From positions 1-21,745 of the forward strand of contig JAFATP010000196.1 of NCBI GenBank assembly GCA_019243895.1: a stretch of 21,745 nt of DNA, read 5' to 3'. The DNA is from Alphaproteobacteria bacterium. GTDB lineage: Bacteria; Pseudomonadota; Alphaproteobacteria; Rickettsiales; SXRF01. The notes beneath the pieces are model-generated. The model ran no database searches and had not been told where the DNA came from. It was given only the letters and a program-made list of their open reading frames with translations. Shown piece after piece: positions 1-7,389 of this stretch (position 1 is the stretch's first letter; each line of letters opens with the position of its first letter). The position numbers and the translations under genes are program-made.

Positions 1-761
1 TGATACTCAACAACCCCCACACCATGCGGGCGCTGAGCATTGTTTCCGACAACGCCTATAATACCGTCACCGTGCATGACCTGCCGCGGGAAGAAGCGCG
101 GGTGCTGTTCACCAACCGCTCTTCCTCTTCCAAGCTGGCAGAAAACCCGGAACAGCGATTCGCCTATATCCGGTATATCGACGAGATTTTTTTAGCGCCG
201 CTTCGCGCCTCGAACCCGCCCCGCGACATTCTGATGATCGGCGCAGGGGGATTTACGCTTGGGCTGGAGGATGCGCATAACCGCTATACGTATGTCGATA
301 TCGACCCGGCGCTTAAGGACGTGGCGGAAACATATTTCCTGAAGAAGCCGCTGCTGCCCAATAAACGCTTCGTCGCCACTTCCGCGCGGGCCTTTCTGCA
401 CGGACAGTCCCAAGCCTATGATCTTATCGTAGTGGACGTATACACCAATATGATCGCCGTCCCCATGGAAACGACGACGCGGGAATTCCTGCGTGAGGTT
501 AAACGCGCGCTTAAGCCGGACGGCATTGTGGTGGCCAACGTCATTATGACCCCCGACTTCCGCGACCGCTTCAGCGTGCGTTACGACCATACCTTCGGCA
601 GCGTGTTTCCCGTTTTTACGCGTCAGGTGGTCAAACCGTTCAATCCGTGGGAGCCTGAACCGAAGCCTGCCAATGTGCTTTATATCTATTATAACCGGCC
701 TGGCATGAACGATACGGCCATCTACACCGACGACAAGAACACGTATTCGCTGGATCGCTAG
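1..761 (+). CDS. Spermidine synthase-like methyltransferase, 5' partial
   Basis: The frame is open from the first complete codon (base 3) to the TAG at 759-761, so the gene probably begins upstream of the window. An internal ATG at 24 has no Shine-Dalgarno sequence and is probably not the true start. Counted from that ATG, residues 73-77 (GAGGF) form the SAM/decarboxy-SAM binding glycine loop. The acidic pair in VDIDP (about 92-94) follows, and DLIVVDVYTN (about 133-142) matches the position of the catalytic Asp region of polyamine synthases. The tail DDKNTYSLD resembles the C-terminus of the fused spermidine synthase family. Family members transfer an aminopropyl group to putrescine, but many fused or membrane-linked homologues have no proven substrate, so the exact reaction is uncertain. 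Any N-terminal membrane domain would lie outside the window. Confidence 0.75.
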   Translation, partial: ILNNPHTMRALSIVSDNAYNTVTVHDLPREEARVLFTNRSSSSKLAENPEQRFAYIRYIDEIFLAPLRASNPPRDILMIGAGGFTLGLEDAHNRYTYVDIDPALKDVAETYFLKKPLLPNKRFVATSARAFLHGQSQAYDLIVVDVYTNMIAVPMETTTREFLREVKRALKPDGIVVANVIMTPDFRDRFSVRYDHTFGSVFPVFTRQVVKPFNPWEPEPKPANVLYIYYNRPGMNDTAIYTDDKNTYSLDR

Positions 762-1023
762 CATAAGCGCAGCAAACGGTCGAGATCGTTTCCCGCTGCG
801 AGCGCAAGATCGATGGCAGTAAGGCGCTCAATAAGGCCGCGTTCATCACGCCGCTCCGTTGCCGAAGATTGTCCGACGCACCAAGTGATGGACGATAACG
901 GGATCCGTCCTCATCAGCCATGGGGTGGTTGAATAGCCATTACTCCCTTACTTATTTGTAATCCTGCGGCAAGCGCCGGGGCAGTTTCGCGTGCTATAGT
1001 GAGGGCGAATCACGGAGGAAACC
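762..1023. other. Intergenic region, no convincing gene
   Basis: About 260 bp separate the methyltransferase stop from the FecR-like gene. On the - strand a short frame ending at 758-760 reads as plausible protein for about 35 residues (ATERRDERGL, then LTAIDLALAAGNDLD) but has no start before an in-frame TGA at 911-913. A second - frame (WLMRTDPVIVHHLV) covers the part just upstream. This could be a decayed small gene or chance. The right end holds an extended -10 promoter candidate and the RBS of the next gene. Confidence 0.4.
992..1000 (+). promoter_or_regulatory. Extended -10 promoter candidate for the FecR-like gene
   Basis: TG (992-993), one base, then TATAGT (995-1000) matches an extended -10 element. 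No good -35 lies 16-18 bp upstream, which an extended -10 can tolerate. The predicted start near 1007 leaves a short leader containing GGAGG (1014-1018) before the ATG at 1024. The assignment rests on sequence match only. Confidence 0.35.
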
Positions 1024-2802
1024 ATGCGCATATCCCTGTCGTTTGCGGCGCTCGCCGCGCTCCTTTCCCTCCCGCTTCTCTCTTCCGCCGCCTTTGCCGA
1101 TCCGCCCGAGCAAGCGGGCCGGCTCAGCTACGTGCAGGGAAATGTGGCATGGCACGCGGAGGGAGAGGGCGAATGGTCTGCCGCCGGGTTGAATTATCCG
1201 GTCGCCATCGGGCAGTCCCTGTGGACGGATGCCGATGCGCGGGCCGAAATTCAGCTCGGGTTCGCGGAGCTGCGTATGGATCAGACCACGGAGCTGGAAG
1301 TGACGCGGCTGGACGATTCGGCGGCCGCCGTCCAGCTTGATCAGGGAACGCTGAACGTTCACGTGGGCGCGGTTCCGCCGGGCGGCATGCAGGTGGTCAC
1401 TCCTTACGGACAGGTGTTCCTGTTGCGCCCGGGCCATTATCATCTTGAAGCCTCTTCTGAGCAGCCGTCCGGCCAGGTAAGCACGCTGGAAGGCGAGGCG
1501 CAGCTGCAGACGGAAAGCCAGCCGCTTATCATTCACGCCGGTGAAAGCGCGGTGATCGGCGGCGATCCGCTTGCTGTCATGCTGGCGCAAGGCAACCTCA
1601 CGCCCTTTGATGAATGGGCGTCGGCGCGCGAACGGCAGGAAGAGGCCGGGGAAGCCCGGCGTTATGTTTCGCCCGCCATACCCGGCTACCAGGACCTCGA
1701 TGCTTACGGGCGATGGCACGCCGAGCCCGATTACGGGCCGGTGTGGTATCCCACCTATATCGCGGCGGGCTGGGCGCCTTACCGTTATGGGCATTGGGCC
1801 TTCATTCCGCCCTGGGGCTGGACGTGGATTGACGAAGCGCCATGGGGATTCGCGCCTTTCCATTACGGCCGCTGGATAGAGCTTCATGGCCGCTGGGGGT
1901 GGTCTCCCGGCGAGCCGGTCGCCCATCCGGTGTATGCCCCGGCGCTGGTGGCGTTCTTGGGTTCCAGCGTCACCCTCTCTTTCGGCGAACGTCCGGTAGG
2001 CTGGGTGCCGCTGGCGCCGCATGAAGCATTTCATCCGTATTACCACGCCAGCGATGCTTATATGCACAGGGTGAATACCAACGTCACGGTGAATCAAACC
2101 ACTATCACGAACATCGTCAATGCCCCGGTGACGCAGTATGCCAATTATCAGGCGGCCACCGTGGTGCCCGCCAATGCCTTCGCGCACGGAGCGCCGGTGC
2201 ATAAGGCGCAAGTGAGCGTGCCGCCGGCGCAGCTGGTGGCGGTGCATCCCGCGCAAGCCACTGCCTTGCCCGTTCCCGCCGCACGCCCGCGCGCAGCCTC
2301 CGTCCCGCCTGAGCATACGCCGCATCATGAGCTTTCCGCCGGACGCGCAATGCCGGTGACGGCTACCGCCGCGCATGAGGCGGCAACGTTCGCCCGCCCC
2401 GCGCCCCACCCGCAAACGCCGGTTGCCGCCGTCGCGCATCCTGCGCCGCCCGCGCCGCCGGTGTCCATCTCTTCCAGCCAACCCGCCGCACACGAACCGG
2501 CATCGCCGCCGCCGGTGCGAATTACACGCGGCGCAGCCACGTCACCGCCGCTCAGTGAAAGAGCCAAACATGCGGCCGTGCCGCCTTACCCCCATGCGGA
2601 ACCGCCGGTTGCCGCCGCACCGCCGCCGCCAGTTGCACCGGCGCATCCACTACCGCCGCAAGCGCAAGCGGTGCGCCCGGCTCCTGCTCCCGTCCCGGCG
2701 CCTTCCCCTCACGCGGAGCAGCAGCAGTCGCATAAGCCCGCGCTTGCCGAGCGCCCTGCCCATCGTCCGGACCCCACTAGGCAGGAGGGTGAGCACCCAT
2801 AG
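1024..2802 (+). CDS. Secreted FecR-domain / DUF6600-type protein with Pro/Ala/His-rich tail
   Basis: The 592-residue product starts at an ATG preceded by GGAGG (1014-1018). Residues 1-25 are a typical Sec signal peptide ending AFA, followed by mature DPPEQ. Residues about 55-175 look like a FecR beta-strand domain. Residues about 220-330 are rich in Tyr/Trp/Gly with repeated YGxW-type motifs (YGRW, YGHW, WGWTW, HYGRW, GRWGW), as in DUF6600 proteins. From about 385 to the end the protein is low-complexity Pro/Ala/His and probably disordered. No C-terminal membrane segment or sortase/lipid signal is seen, so it is probably periplasmic or cell-surface. In FecI/FecR systems the FecR domain senses iron complexes, but there is no sigma factor or receptor here, so that role is not implied. 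A small Tyr-rich secreted gene follows 53 bp downstream. The function is unknown. Confidence 0.85.
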   Translation: MRISLSFAALAALLSLPLLSSAAFADPPEQAGRLSYVQGNVAWHAEGEGEWSAAGLNYPVAIGQSLWTDADARAEIQLGFAELRMDQTTELEVTRLDDSAAAVQLDQGTLNVHVGAVPPGGMQVVTPYGQVFLLRPGHYHLEASSEQPSGQVSTLEGEAQLQTESQPLIIHAGESAVIGGDPLAVMLAQGNLTPFDEWASARERQEEAGEARRYVSPAIPGYQDLDAYGRWHAEPDYGPVWYPTYIAAGWAPYRYGHWAFIPPWGWTWIDEAPWGFAPFHYGRWIELHGRWGWSPGEPVAHPVYAPALVAFLGSSVTLSFGERPVGWVPLAPHEAFHPYYHASDAYMHRVNTNVTVNQTTITNIVNAPVTQYANYQAATVVPANAFAHGAPVHKAQVSVPPAQLVAVHPAQATALPVPAARPRAASVPPEHTPHHELSAGRAMPVTATAAHEAATFARPAPHPQTPVAAVAHPAPPAPPVSISSSQPAAHEPASPPPVRITRGAATSPPLSERAKHAAVPPYPHAEPPVAAAPPPPVAPAHPLPPQAQAVRPAPAPVPAPSPHAEQQQSHKPALAERPAHRPDPTRQEGEHP

Positions 2803-2855
2803 CTTTTCATGTATCGTGAACTCGACCAGAATATGGAACAACAACAGAGGAGTTT

Positions 2856-3125
2856 ATGCGTAGATTTATTTATTCCATTATCGCCGCCTGGCTGGCAATA
2901 GCGGCGTTTTCCTTTCCGGCTCATGCGGAAGGGTGGAACCATCACCGCCACTGGTATCATCATCCTTACTTGTACGTGGCACCGTTCGGGGTTGCTGCGT
3001 CCTATTACGCTTCGCCGTATTATTCTTATTACGGCTATTATCCGGCGCCCTACTACGCCCCGCCGGCACCGGTTTACGCCGCGCCTGTCTACATTGCCCC
3101 GCCGCCCCCGGTCTATTACCGCTAA
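2856..3125 (+). CDS. Small secreted Tyr/Pro-rich protein
   Basis: This is an 89-residue ORF with an upstream AGAGGAG (2846-2852). Residues 1-24 form a signal peptide ending AHA, followed by mature EGWNHHRHW. The remaining 65 residues are almost entirely Tyr, Pro, Ala, His and Ser (clusters such as YYASPYYSYYGYY and APPAPVY) and contain no Cys and no catalytic motif. It lies 53 bp behind the FecR/DUF6600-type gene on the same strand with no visible terminator between, so the two are probably co-transcribed. The composition suggests a structural or envelope-associated peptide rather than an enzyme. I do not recognise a named family. Confidence 0.75.
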   Translation: MRRFIYSIIAAWLAIAAFSFPAHAEGWNHHRHWYHHPYLYVAPFGVAASYYASPYYSYYGYYPAPYYAPPAPVYAAPVYIAPPPPVYYR

Positions 3126-3150
3126 TGCCTTGGCCGCAAGCGCCATCCAT

Positions 3151-3179
3151 TTGACGCACCTGTCTTTCTCTGATAAAAT
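3151..3179 (+). promoter_or_regulatory. Sigma70-type promoter for sucA
   Basis: TTGACG (3151-3156), a spacer of exactly 17 bp, and TAAAAT (3174-3179) match the housekeeping consensus at 10 of 12 positions. Transcription would start near 3185-3187 and give a leader of about 123 nt before the sucA ATG at 3309. Confidence 0.7.
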
Positions 3180-3185
3180 TCTCGT

Positions 3186-3216
3186 CCTGTTACAGGCATT
3201 GCATCCTGCCCTGTAA
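3186..3216 (+). promoter_or_regulatory. Dyad and hairpin in the sucA leader
   Basis: CCTGT-T-ACAGG (3186-3196) is a perfect 11-bp dyad over the predicted transcription start, operator-like in DNA. The same ACAGG arm can pair instead with a later CCTGT. TTACAGGCA (3190-3198) and TGCCCTGTAA (3207-3216) form a 9-bp stem with one bulged C and an 8-nt loop. No U-tract follows, so it is not an intrinsic terminator. I do not recognise it as a known riboswitch. Confidence 0.4.
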
Positions 3217-3220
3217 GGAT

Positions 3221-3247
3221 TTGTATAGACTTTCGTTGTAGACTTTC
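3221..3247 (+). repeat. Imperfect tandem 13-nt repeat in the sucA leader
   Basis: TAGACTTTC occurs at 3226-3234 and again at 3239-3247, each copy preceded by a TTG. The period is 13 nt. It may be a protein-binding direct repeat or only local duplication. Confidence 0.5.
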
Positions 3248-3298
3248 CTTTTCGCACTCTGTAATGCCTGATTCCCTTGATTGTGAGCATAAAAACTT

Positions 3299-3302
3299 AG
3301 GA
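3299..3302 (+). promoter_or_regulatory. sucA: RBS that decides the sucA start
   Basis: AGGA lies 6 nt before the ATG at 3309. The earlier in-frame ATG at 3264 has no purine-rich sequence upstream, so 3309 is the better start. Confidence 0.6.
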
Positions 3303-3308
3303 TCGCCC

Positions 3309-6215
3309 ATGCCCAGCAACAGCGAATTTGACGCTTCCGCACCGTTATTCGTCGGCAACGCCACCTTCGTAGAAGAGATGTATGAACGCTTCCTGCAAAA
3401 CCCGGACAGCGTGGATGAAAGCTGGCGGCGGTTCTTCCGCGAAAACACCAACGGCGCGGGCCCCCAGCCGCGCAGCGCCTCCTGGGCGGAAACCCGCTCG
3501 CGCGTGATCGGCGTGGTCGAGCCGGAAGCCGCACCCGCCGCCGACGCCAAAGGCAGAAAGGGCAAGGCGGAGGGCGGCGTTCCGCAGGAGGAGATCGAAA
3601 AATTCGCGCATGAGGCCATTCGCGCCATGATGATGGTGCGCGCTTACCGCGTGCGCGGGCATTTGCTGGCCAATCTTGATCCGCTGGCGCTGGAGGTGAA
3701 TGAATACCACGCTGAGCTGGACCCCGCCAATTACGGCTTCAGCGACGCCGACATGGACAAGGAAATCTTTCTGGACGGTCTGCTGGGCTTGAAGAAGGCG
3801 CGTCTGCGCGACATCGTGTCTATTTTACGCGAAACCTATTGCGGCACCATCGGCGTCGAATTCATGCATATCCAGCACCCGGAGCAGAAAAGCTGGATTC
3901 AGAAAAAAATCGAGGAGGTGCGCGGCCACCCGCAATTCAGCGCCGAGGAAAAAAAAGCCATCTGGGACACGCTGGCCGAGGTTGAGGCGTTCGAGCAGTT
4001 TCTCACCGTGAAATATCCGGGCACCAAGCGCTTTTCCATCCAGGGCGGCGATGCGATGGTGCCGGGGCTGGAAGCCATCATGCGCGAAGGGGCAAAGCTG
4101 GGGGTGAAGGAGATCGTGTTCGGCATGCCGCATCGCGGCCGCATGAACGTGCTGACCACCATTCTCGGCAAGCCTTATGCCGAGCTGCTCTCCATTTTCC
4201 ACGGCAATCTTGACTTCCCCGAATGGGTGAGCGCTTCCGGCGACGTCAAATACCATCTCGGCACCTCGTCCGACCGCGATATCGGCGGCCACATGGTGCA
4301 TCTGTCCTTGCTGGCCAATCCTTCGCACCTGGAAGCGGTCAATCCGGTGGTGGTGGGAAAAGTGCGCGCCAAGCTGGATATCCGCGGCGACTCGGATGAA
4401 AAAGGCACGGTGATGGGCGTACTGCTGCATGGCGACGCCGCGTTCGCCGGGCAGGGCAGCGTGGCGGAGACGCTCTCGCTGGCGGAGCTTCGCGGCTACC
4501 GCACCGGGGGCACGGTGCATATCATCGTCAACAATCAGATCGGCTTCACCACCAGCCCCAAATACAGCCGTTTCACCCCCTATCCGTCCGATATCGCCAA
4601 ATCCGTGCAGGCTCCCATTTTTCACGTCAACGGCGATGACCCGGAGGCGGTGTATTTCGTGTGCAAGCTGGCCTCCGAATTCCGGCAGACCTTTAAGCGC
4701 GACGTGGTGGTGGATATCTTCTGCTACCGCAAATTCGGCCATAACGAGTCCGACGAGCCGATGTTCACGCAGCCGCTGATGTATAAGGAAATCACCCGCC
4801 ACACGCTGCCCGCGGAAATTTATGCGCGCCGCCTGATGGACGAGGGCGTGCTGAAAGAGGATGAGGCCAAGGGCAAGTTCGCCGAGCTGAAAGCGTTCTT
4901 CGAAAAGCAATACGAAGCCGCCAAAACCTTCCGCCCCAACAAGGCGGACTGGCTGGAGGGCCAATGGGCCGGTTTCGAGCAAGGAAAAGGCGAGCATCCC
5001 GACGGCGATACCGGCGTGGACCCGGACATGCTGAAGGAAATCGGCTTCGCCATTGCGCACGTGCCGGAGCAGATCACGGTCAATTCCAAAATCGTGCGTC
5101 AGCTGGACGCCAAGCGCAAGATGATGGAAAACGGCGCAGGCATTGACTGGGCCACCGCCGAGGCGTTGGCGTTCGGCTCGCTGCTGAAGGAGGGCCACCC
5201 GGTGCGCCTGTCCGGCCAGGACAGCGGTCGCGGCACGTTCTCGCAGCGCCATTCCGTGCTGGTGGACCAGGAAAACGAGCAGCGCTACCTGCCGCTCAAT
5301 AACTTAGGCGGCAAGCAGGCGCTTTACGAGGTGCACGATTCCTCGCTCTCCGAATTCGCCATTCTCGGCTTCGAATACGGCTATTCGCTGGGCATGCCCG
5401 CCGGGCTCACCATGTGGGAAGCCCAGTTCGGCGATTTCGTCAACGGCGCCCAGGTGATCATTGACCAGTTCATCTCGTCCGGCGAGGCCAAGTGGCTGCG
5501 CATGTCCGGGCTGGTGATGCTGCTGCCGCACGGCTATGAAGGTCAGGGGCCGGAGCACTCCTCGGCGCGGCTGGAGCGCTTCCTGCAATTATGCGCCGAA
5601 GACAACATGCAGGTGGCCAATTGCTCCACCCCGGCCAATTATTTCCACGCCCTGCGCCGCCAGCTGCACCGCAAATTCCGCAAGCCGCTGATTCTGATGA
5701 CGCCCAAATCCCTACTGCGCCACAAGCGATGCGTTTCCACCCTGGCCGAGATGGGAAAAGACACCCATTTCAAGCGGGTGATCCCGGAGACGGCTTCTTC
5801 CGTGCGGGACGGTAAAATCCGCCGCGCCGTGCTCACCAGCGGCAAGCTGTATTATGACTTGCTGGAGGCGCGCTCCGAGCGCGGGCTGGAGGAGGTGGCG
5901 CTGATCCGCGTCGAACAGTATTATCCCTTCCCCGCCAAGGAGATCAAGGCGGAGCTCGCCAAATACAAAAATGCGGAAGTGATCTGGGCCCAGGAAGAGC
6001 CGAAAAATATGGGCGCATGGAGCTTTGTCGCCCCCCGCATTGAAGAGGTGATGGATGGGCTGGGGCGGAAGAATGAGCGCTTAAGCTATGCCGGGCGCCC
6101 CGAGGCGGCCTCGCCCGCCGTGGGCTATCTGAAAATCCACGAAGCGCAGCAAAAAGAGCTGGTGGAGAAGGCATTGGGAGTGGCCGATACCGTCAAAGCG
6201 CGGGTAAGAGCGTAA
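3309..6215 (+). CDS. sucA: 2-oxoglutarate dehydrogenase E1 component
   Basis: This is the thiamine-diphosphate E1 subunit of the 2-oxoglutarate dehydrogenase complex (TCA cycle, cytoplasm). It decarboxylates 2-oxoglutarate and passes the succinyl group to E2 lipoyl domains. From the ATG at 3309 the product is 968 residues, the usual size. The N-terminal E2-binding segment NPDSVDESWRRFF is present. It is followed by PHRGRMNVL (about 274-282), HGDAAFAGQG (about 374-383) with NNQIGFTT (about 408-415) as ThDP/Mg region, FGHNESDEP (about 476-484), GQDSGRGTFSQRH (about 636-648) and HGYEGQGPEHSS (about 741-752). The C-terminus ends with a GYLKIHEAQQ motif. The start at 3264 would add 15 unsupported residues. 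It has its own promoter. Unlike most bacterial loci, sucB and lpd do not follow. The next gene is TadE-like. Confidence 0.97.
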   Translation: MPSNSEFDASAPLFVGNATFVEEMYERFLQNPDSVDESWRRFFRENTNGAGPQPRSASWAETRSRVIGVVEPEAAPAADAKGRKGKAEGGVPQEEIEKFAHEAIRAMMMVRAYRVRGHLLANLDPLALEVNEYHAELDPANYGFSDADMDKEIFLDGLLGLKKARLRDIVSILRETYCGTIGVEFMHIQHPEQKSWIQKKIEEVRGHPQFSAEEKKAIWDTLAEVEAFEQFLTVKYPGTKRFSIQGGDAMVPGLEAIMREGAKLGVKEIVFGMPHRGRMNVLTTILGKPYAELLSIFHGNLDFPEWVSASGDVKYHLGTSSDRDIGGHMVHLSLLANPSHLEAVNPVVVGKVRAKLDIRGDSDEKGTVMGVLLHGDAAFAGQGSVAETLSLAELRGYRTGGTVHIIVNNQIGFTTSPKYSRFTPYPSDIAKSVQAPIFHVNGDDPEAVYFVCKLASEFRQTFKRDVVVDIFCYRKFGHNESDEPMFTQPLMYKEITRHTLPAEIYARRLMDEGVLKEDEAKGKFAELKAFFEKQYEAAKTFRPNKADWLEGQWAGFEQGKGEHPDGDTGVDPDMLKEIGFAIAHVPEQITVNSKIVRQLDAKRKMMENGAGIDWATAEALAFGSLLKEGHPVRLSGQDSGRGTFSQRHSVLVDQENEQRYLPLNNLGGKQALYEVHDSSLSEFAILGFEYGYSLGMPAGLTMWEAQFGDFVNGAQVIIDQFISSGEAKWLRMSGLVMLLPHGYEGQGPEHSSARLERFLQLCAEDNMQVANCSTPANYFHALRRQLHRKFRKPLILMTPKSLLRHKRCVSTLAEMGKDTHFKRVIPETASSVRDGKIRRAVLTSGKLYYDLLEARSERGLEEVALIRVEQYYPFPAKEIKAELAKYKNAEVIWAQEEPKNMGAWSFVAPRIEEVMDGLGRKNERLSYAGRPEAASPAVGYLKIHEAQQKELVEKALGVADTVKARVRA

Positions 6216-6242
6216 TTTCGCTTATTAAGCTTTGATTAGCTA

Positions 6243-6271
6243 TTGAAGCAGCGCTCTGATATCATTATATT
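6243..6271 (+). promoter_or_regulatory. Promoter candidate for the TadE-like pair
   Basis: TTGAAG (6243-6248), a 17-bp spacer and TATATT (6266-6271) lie in the AT-rich gap after sucA. The predicted start near 6278 leaves a leader of about 24 nt with AAAGGG (6293-6298) just before the ATG at 6302. This separates the TadE genes from sucA transcriptionally. Confidence 0.55.
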
Positions 6272-6301
6272 AACTATCCCTCAAGTTACCGCAAAGGGTG
6301 C

Positions 6302-6769
6302 ATGTTGAGACGCCTCTACCATTATTTTGCCAATCGGGACGGCGCCACCGTAATGGAATTCGCGCTGGTGGGGCCGATTTTGGTGCTTTTGTTGATGGGC
6401 GCGCTGGAATTCGGCCTGCTCCTATGGGCTACCGCCGTGCTGGACACCGCCACCGCCAGCGGCGCGCGGCTGGGGAAAATCGGCTTTAACCAGTCGTTTA
6501 TCTCCACGGAGATGGACAGGCTTTCGGCCGGGCTGCTTGATCCCGCCAGGCTCTCCATCCAGGAATCCTCCTACAGCTCGTTCTCCTCGCTGCAAGGCGG
6601 CGGCGCAGGCGCTTCGGGCACGGGTTCCGGTGGTGACGCGGTGGTGTATACCGTAACCTACCCGTGGCCTATTTTTACCCCGCTGCTGCAACATATCCTG
6701 CCGAACACCCAGGGCAACTACATCATCACCGTCACCACGGCGGTGCGTAACGAGCCGTTTACCCCATGA
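6302..6769 (+). CDS. TadE-like pseudopilin-type protein
   Basis: The 155-residue product has a short basic N-terminus, the segment RDGATVMEFALVGP (about 12-25) and one hydrophobic helix to about residue 43. This is the arrangement of TadE/TadG proteins, minor pseudopilins of Flp/Tad type IVc pili inserted in the inner membrane. The conserved Glu in MEFAL corresponds to the E+5-like position of pseudopilins. The remainder is extracytoplasmic, with a Gly/Ser-rich linker (about 98-112) and a beta-rich end. Its TGA overlaps the start of a second TadE-like gene (ATGA), so the pair is translationally coupled. No TadA ATPase, TadB/C, RcpA secretin or Flp pilin gene is in the window, so the pair is orphaned here. 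Confidence 0.85.
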   Translation: MLRRLYHYFANRDGATVMEFALVGPILVLLLMGALEFGLLLWATAVLDTATASGARLGKIGFNQSFISTEMDRLSAGLLDPARLSIQESSYSSFSSLQGGGAGASGTGSGGDAVVYTVTYPWPIFTPLLQHILPNTQGNYIITVTTAVRNEPFTP

Positions 6770-7374
6770 TGCAACGCCGGATTCATTCCCTCTCCATTTT
6801 TATGCGCTGCCGAACCGGTGCCAGCGCGCTGGAATTCGCACTGGTTTTCCCGCTTTTCTTAATGATATTCGTGGGGCTGGTGGAAGTTGGCCGCTTTCTG
6901 TATATTCAGCAGAAGGTAGATACCATCGCCAGCGCCATGGCGGATTTTGCCAGCCAGACCGACAATCTGACGCGAGCCGACCTCAACAGTTATGCCAGCG
7001 CCTCCAATCAGCTGATGCGCCCCTTCCAGTTCAGCGGCAGCATCATCTTTACCTATGTTTTCAATTATCAGGCTAATCCTCAGCCGCCGTGCGGCGTGAA
7101 CACGCCATGCGTGGTGTGGCAATACGAGCCGATCGGCCCGAACGGAAGCAAAATCGGCACCACCGGCAATAACCCGGTGCTGCCCAATAATTATCATGTC
7201 CCGACGGCGCAGGGGGTGGTGGTGGCTGAAGCTTTCTATTTTTATCAGCCGTTGTTTCCCATTCCCCTGATCACCACTGGCATCGGCAGTTTCGGGCCGT
7301 TCTTCCCTCCGGAAACGCTTTATAGCATCGCGATTTCGAAAACCCGTGACGTGCCCACGCTGACGCTGGGATAA
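6766..7374 (+). CDS. Second TadE-like pseudopilin-type protein
   Basis: The 202-residue product starts inside the stop of the previous gene (ATGA at 6766-6769). A second Met codon directly follows and could also serve. RTGASALEFALVFP (about 16-29) and the following hydrophobic helix to about 45 match the TadE signature, including the ALEFAL core. The extracytoplasmic part is rich in Asn, Pro and aromatic residues and has a Cys pair (CGVNTPC), which could form a disulfide in the periplasm. No von Willebrand (TadG-type) domain is present. It is probably a partner of the preceding protein, perhaps a heteromeric minor pseudopilin. The ygfZ gene follows after 15 bp and may share the transcript. 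Confidence 0.85.
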   Translation: MMQRRIHSLSIFMRCRTGASALEFALVFPLFLMIFVGLVEVGRFLYIQQKVDTIASAMADFASQTDNLTRADLNSYASASNQLMRPFQFSGSIIFTYVFNYQANPQPPCGVNTPCVVWQYEPIGPNGSKIGTTGNNPVLPNNYHVPTAQGVVVAEAFYFYQPLFPIPLITTGIGSFGPFFPPETLYSIAISKTRDVPTLTLG

Positions 7375-7389
7375 TCCTTAAGGCATCCT

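Noticed and set aside
994..2493. Long - strand open frame of 499 codons opposite the FecR-like gene
   Set aside because: The product is Arg/Gly/His-rich, has no recognisable domain, and lies wholly antisense to a gene with signal peptide, RBS and domains. It is a typical GC-rich shadow.
3264..3308. Earlier in-frame start for sucA at 3264
   Set aside because: No RBS, and the extra 15 residues do not resemble SucA N-termini. The ATG at 3309 has AGGA at good spacing.
3825..5252. Long - strand open frame of 475 codons opposite sucA
   Set aside because: It is antisense to the best-conserved part of sucA, and its His/Gly/Arg-rich product has no family features.
6206..6240. Terminator after sucA
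   Set aside because: Short dyads (AGCG/CGCT and GCTTATTAAGC) give stems of only 4-5 bp without a clear T-run.
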